Of a stretch of 64,000 nt of DNA, positions 63,736 through 64,000 are shown piece after piece. Both the position numbers and the translations under genes were made by a program. The stretch's first letter is position 1; the number at the start of each line of letters is the position of its first letter. Source of the DNA: Pandoraea thiooxydans (GTDB taxonomy: Bacteria; Pseudomonadota; Gammaproteobacteria; Burkholderiales; Burkholderiaceae); the NCBI RefSeq assembly GCF_001931675.1, contig NZ_CP014839.1:3162001-3226000 (forward strand), read 5' to 3'. The notes beneath the pieces were generated by a model. The model was not told the origin of the DNA. It searched no databases and saw only the letters and a program-made list of their open reading frames with translations.

Positions 63736-64000
63736 TCAGACCGGCGCAAGCGGTTGGATATCGCGCTCCGGCAACCAGACCACTGTAGCCTCGCCCTCGC
63801 TGCCACGCTCCTCGACACGCAGCTTATGCAGCGCACCGCCGCGGCAAGGGCCGCCGACGCAGCGGCCCGTGTCGGGCTCGTAAGTCGCACCGTGAGTCGA
63901 ACACATCAAGTATAAGCCGGAGCTTTCGAAAAACTGCCCCTCGGCCCAGTCGAGCTCCATCGGCACATGCGCGCACTGATTGAGATAGCCGTGCACCTGG
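63736..64000 (-). CDS. Rieske [2Fe-2S] protein, partial at window edge
   Basis: 88 residues visible; the N terminus lies beyond the window end. CAHVPMELDW and CSTHGATYEPDTG give the two Cys-x-His-type ligand pairs of a Rieske cluster. It is a small stand-alone Rieske ferredoxin-like protein next to sppA, a common neighbour in Burkholderiales. The GTG at 63996 is unlikely to be the true start. Confidence 0.85.
   Translation of the reverse strand, partial: QVHGYLNQCAHVPMELDWAEGQFFESSGLYLMCSTHGATYEPDTGRCVGGPCRGGALHKLRVEERGSEGEATVVWLPERDIQPLAPV

Overview
The window is a high-GC chromosomal segment of a beta-proteobacterium, most likely Burkholderiaceae (Burkholderia/Paraburkholderia/Pandoraea type). 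The evidence is an EF-P with arginine at position 32 beside EarP, a Porin_4-type porin, and the gene order yceD-rpmF-plsX-fabHDG-acpP-fabF-rpoE-rseA-rseB-mucD-lepA-lepB-rnc-era-recO-pdxJ-acpS-nagZ. Genus and species cannot be fixed from the sequence alone. No transposase, integrase, phage gene or CRISPR array was seen.

Layout. 0.3-6.7 kb: an ElaA-type acetyltransferase overlapping a bifunctional ManC, a carboxylate-type MFS transporter behind a clear palindromic operator, a scar holding remnants of two lost genes (MFS and cupin regulator) with a 40-bp perfect palindrome, a LON-domain protein and another MFS transporter. 7.0-7.3 kb: a tRNA-Leu(UAA) gene interrupted by a 216-nt group I intron. 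7.4-14 kb: ergothioneine genes egtB-egtD, small unknown proteins, an MHS-type transporter, an M20 amidohydrolase and its divergent LysR regulator. 14-31 kb: a compact 17-gene minus-strand array, with a porin upstream and two paralogous IclR regulators (one inside, one at its end). It encodes an ABC importer, a Rieske oxygenase plus reductase, an extradiol (VOC) dioxygenase, an alpha/beta hydrolase, aldehyde and aspartate dehydrogenases, a TPP-dependent lyase, two SDRs, a RidA-like protein, a cupin and two small unknowns. I read this as a complete catabolic pathway for an unidentified, possibly nitrogen-containing, aromatic acid. 31.3-33.4 kb: a NicC-like flavin hydroxylase with its own IclR regulator. 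33.4-35.8 kb: a two-gene operon of a SerC-family aminotransferase and an ATP-grasp ligase.

36-64 kb is core genome: tRNA-Cys, two identical tRNA-Gly(GCC), pgsA, uvrC, earP-efp, a short response regulator, the nagZ-to-rpoE block (envelope stress, translation, RNA processing, B6), the fatty-acid cluster with rpmF, and yceD, maf, an RsmI-like methylase, a signal peptide peptidase and the edge of a Rieske protein.

The most interesting points are: (1) the group I intron in tRNA-Leu(UAA); (2) the uncharacterised 15-kb catabolic operon, in which the SDR, RidA and cupin proteins all lack a canonical catalytic or metal residue; (3) a shared palindromic operator (GTTC...ATATTTG...GAAC) in front of the ABC operon, the porin and the flavin hydroxylase; and (4) the arrangement uvrC-pgsA-Gly-Gly-Cys...(28.7 kb)...Leu(UAA), which looks like a glyW-cysT-leuZ operon split by accessory DNA.
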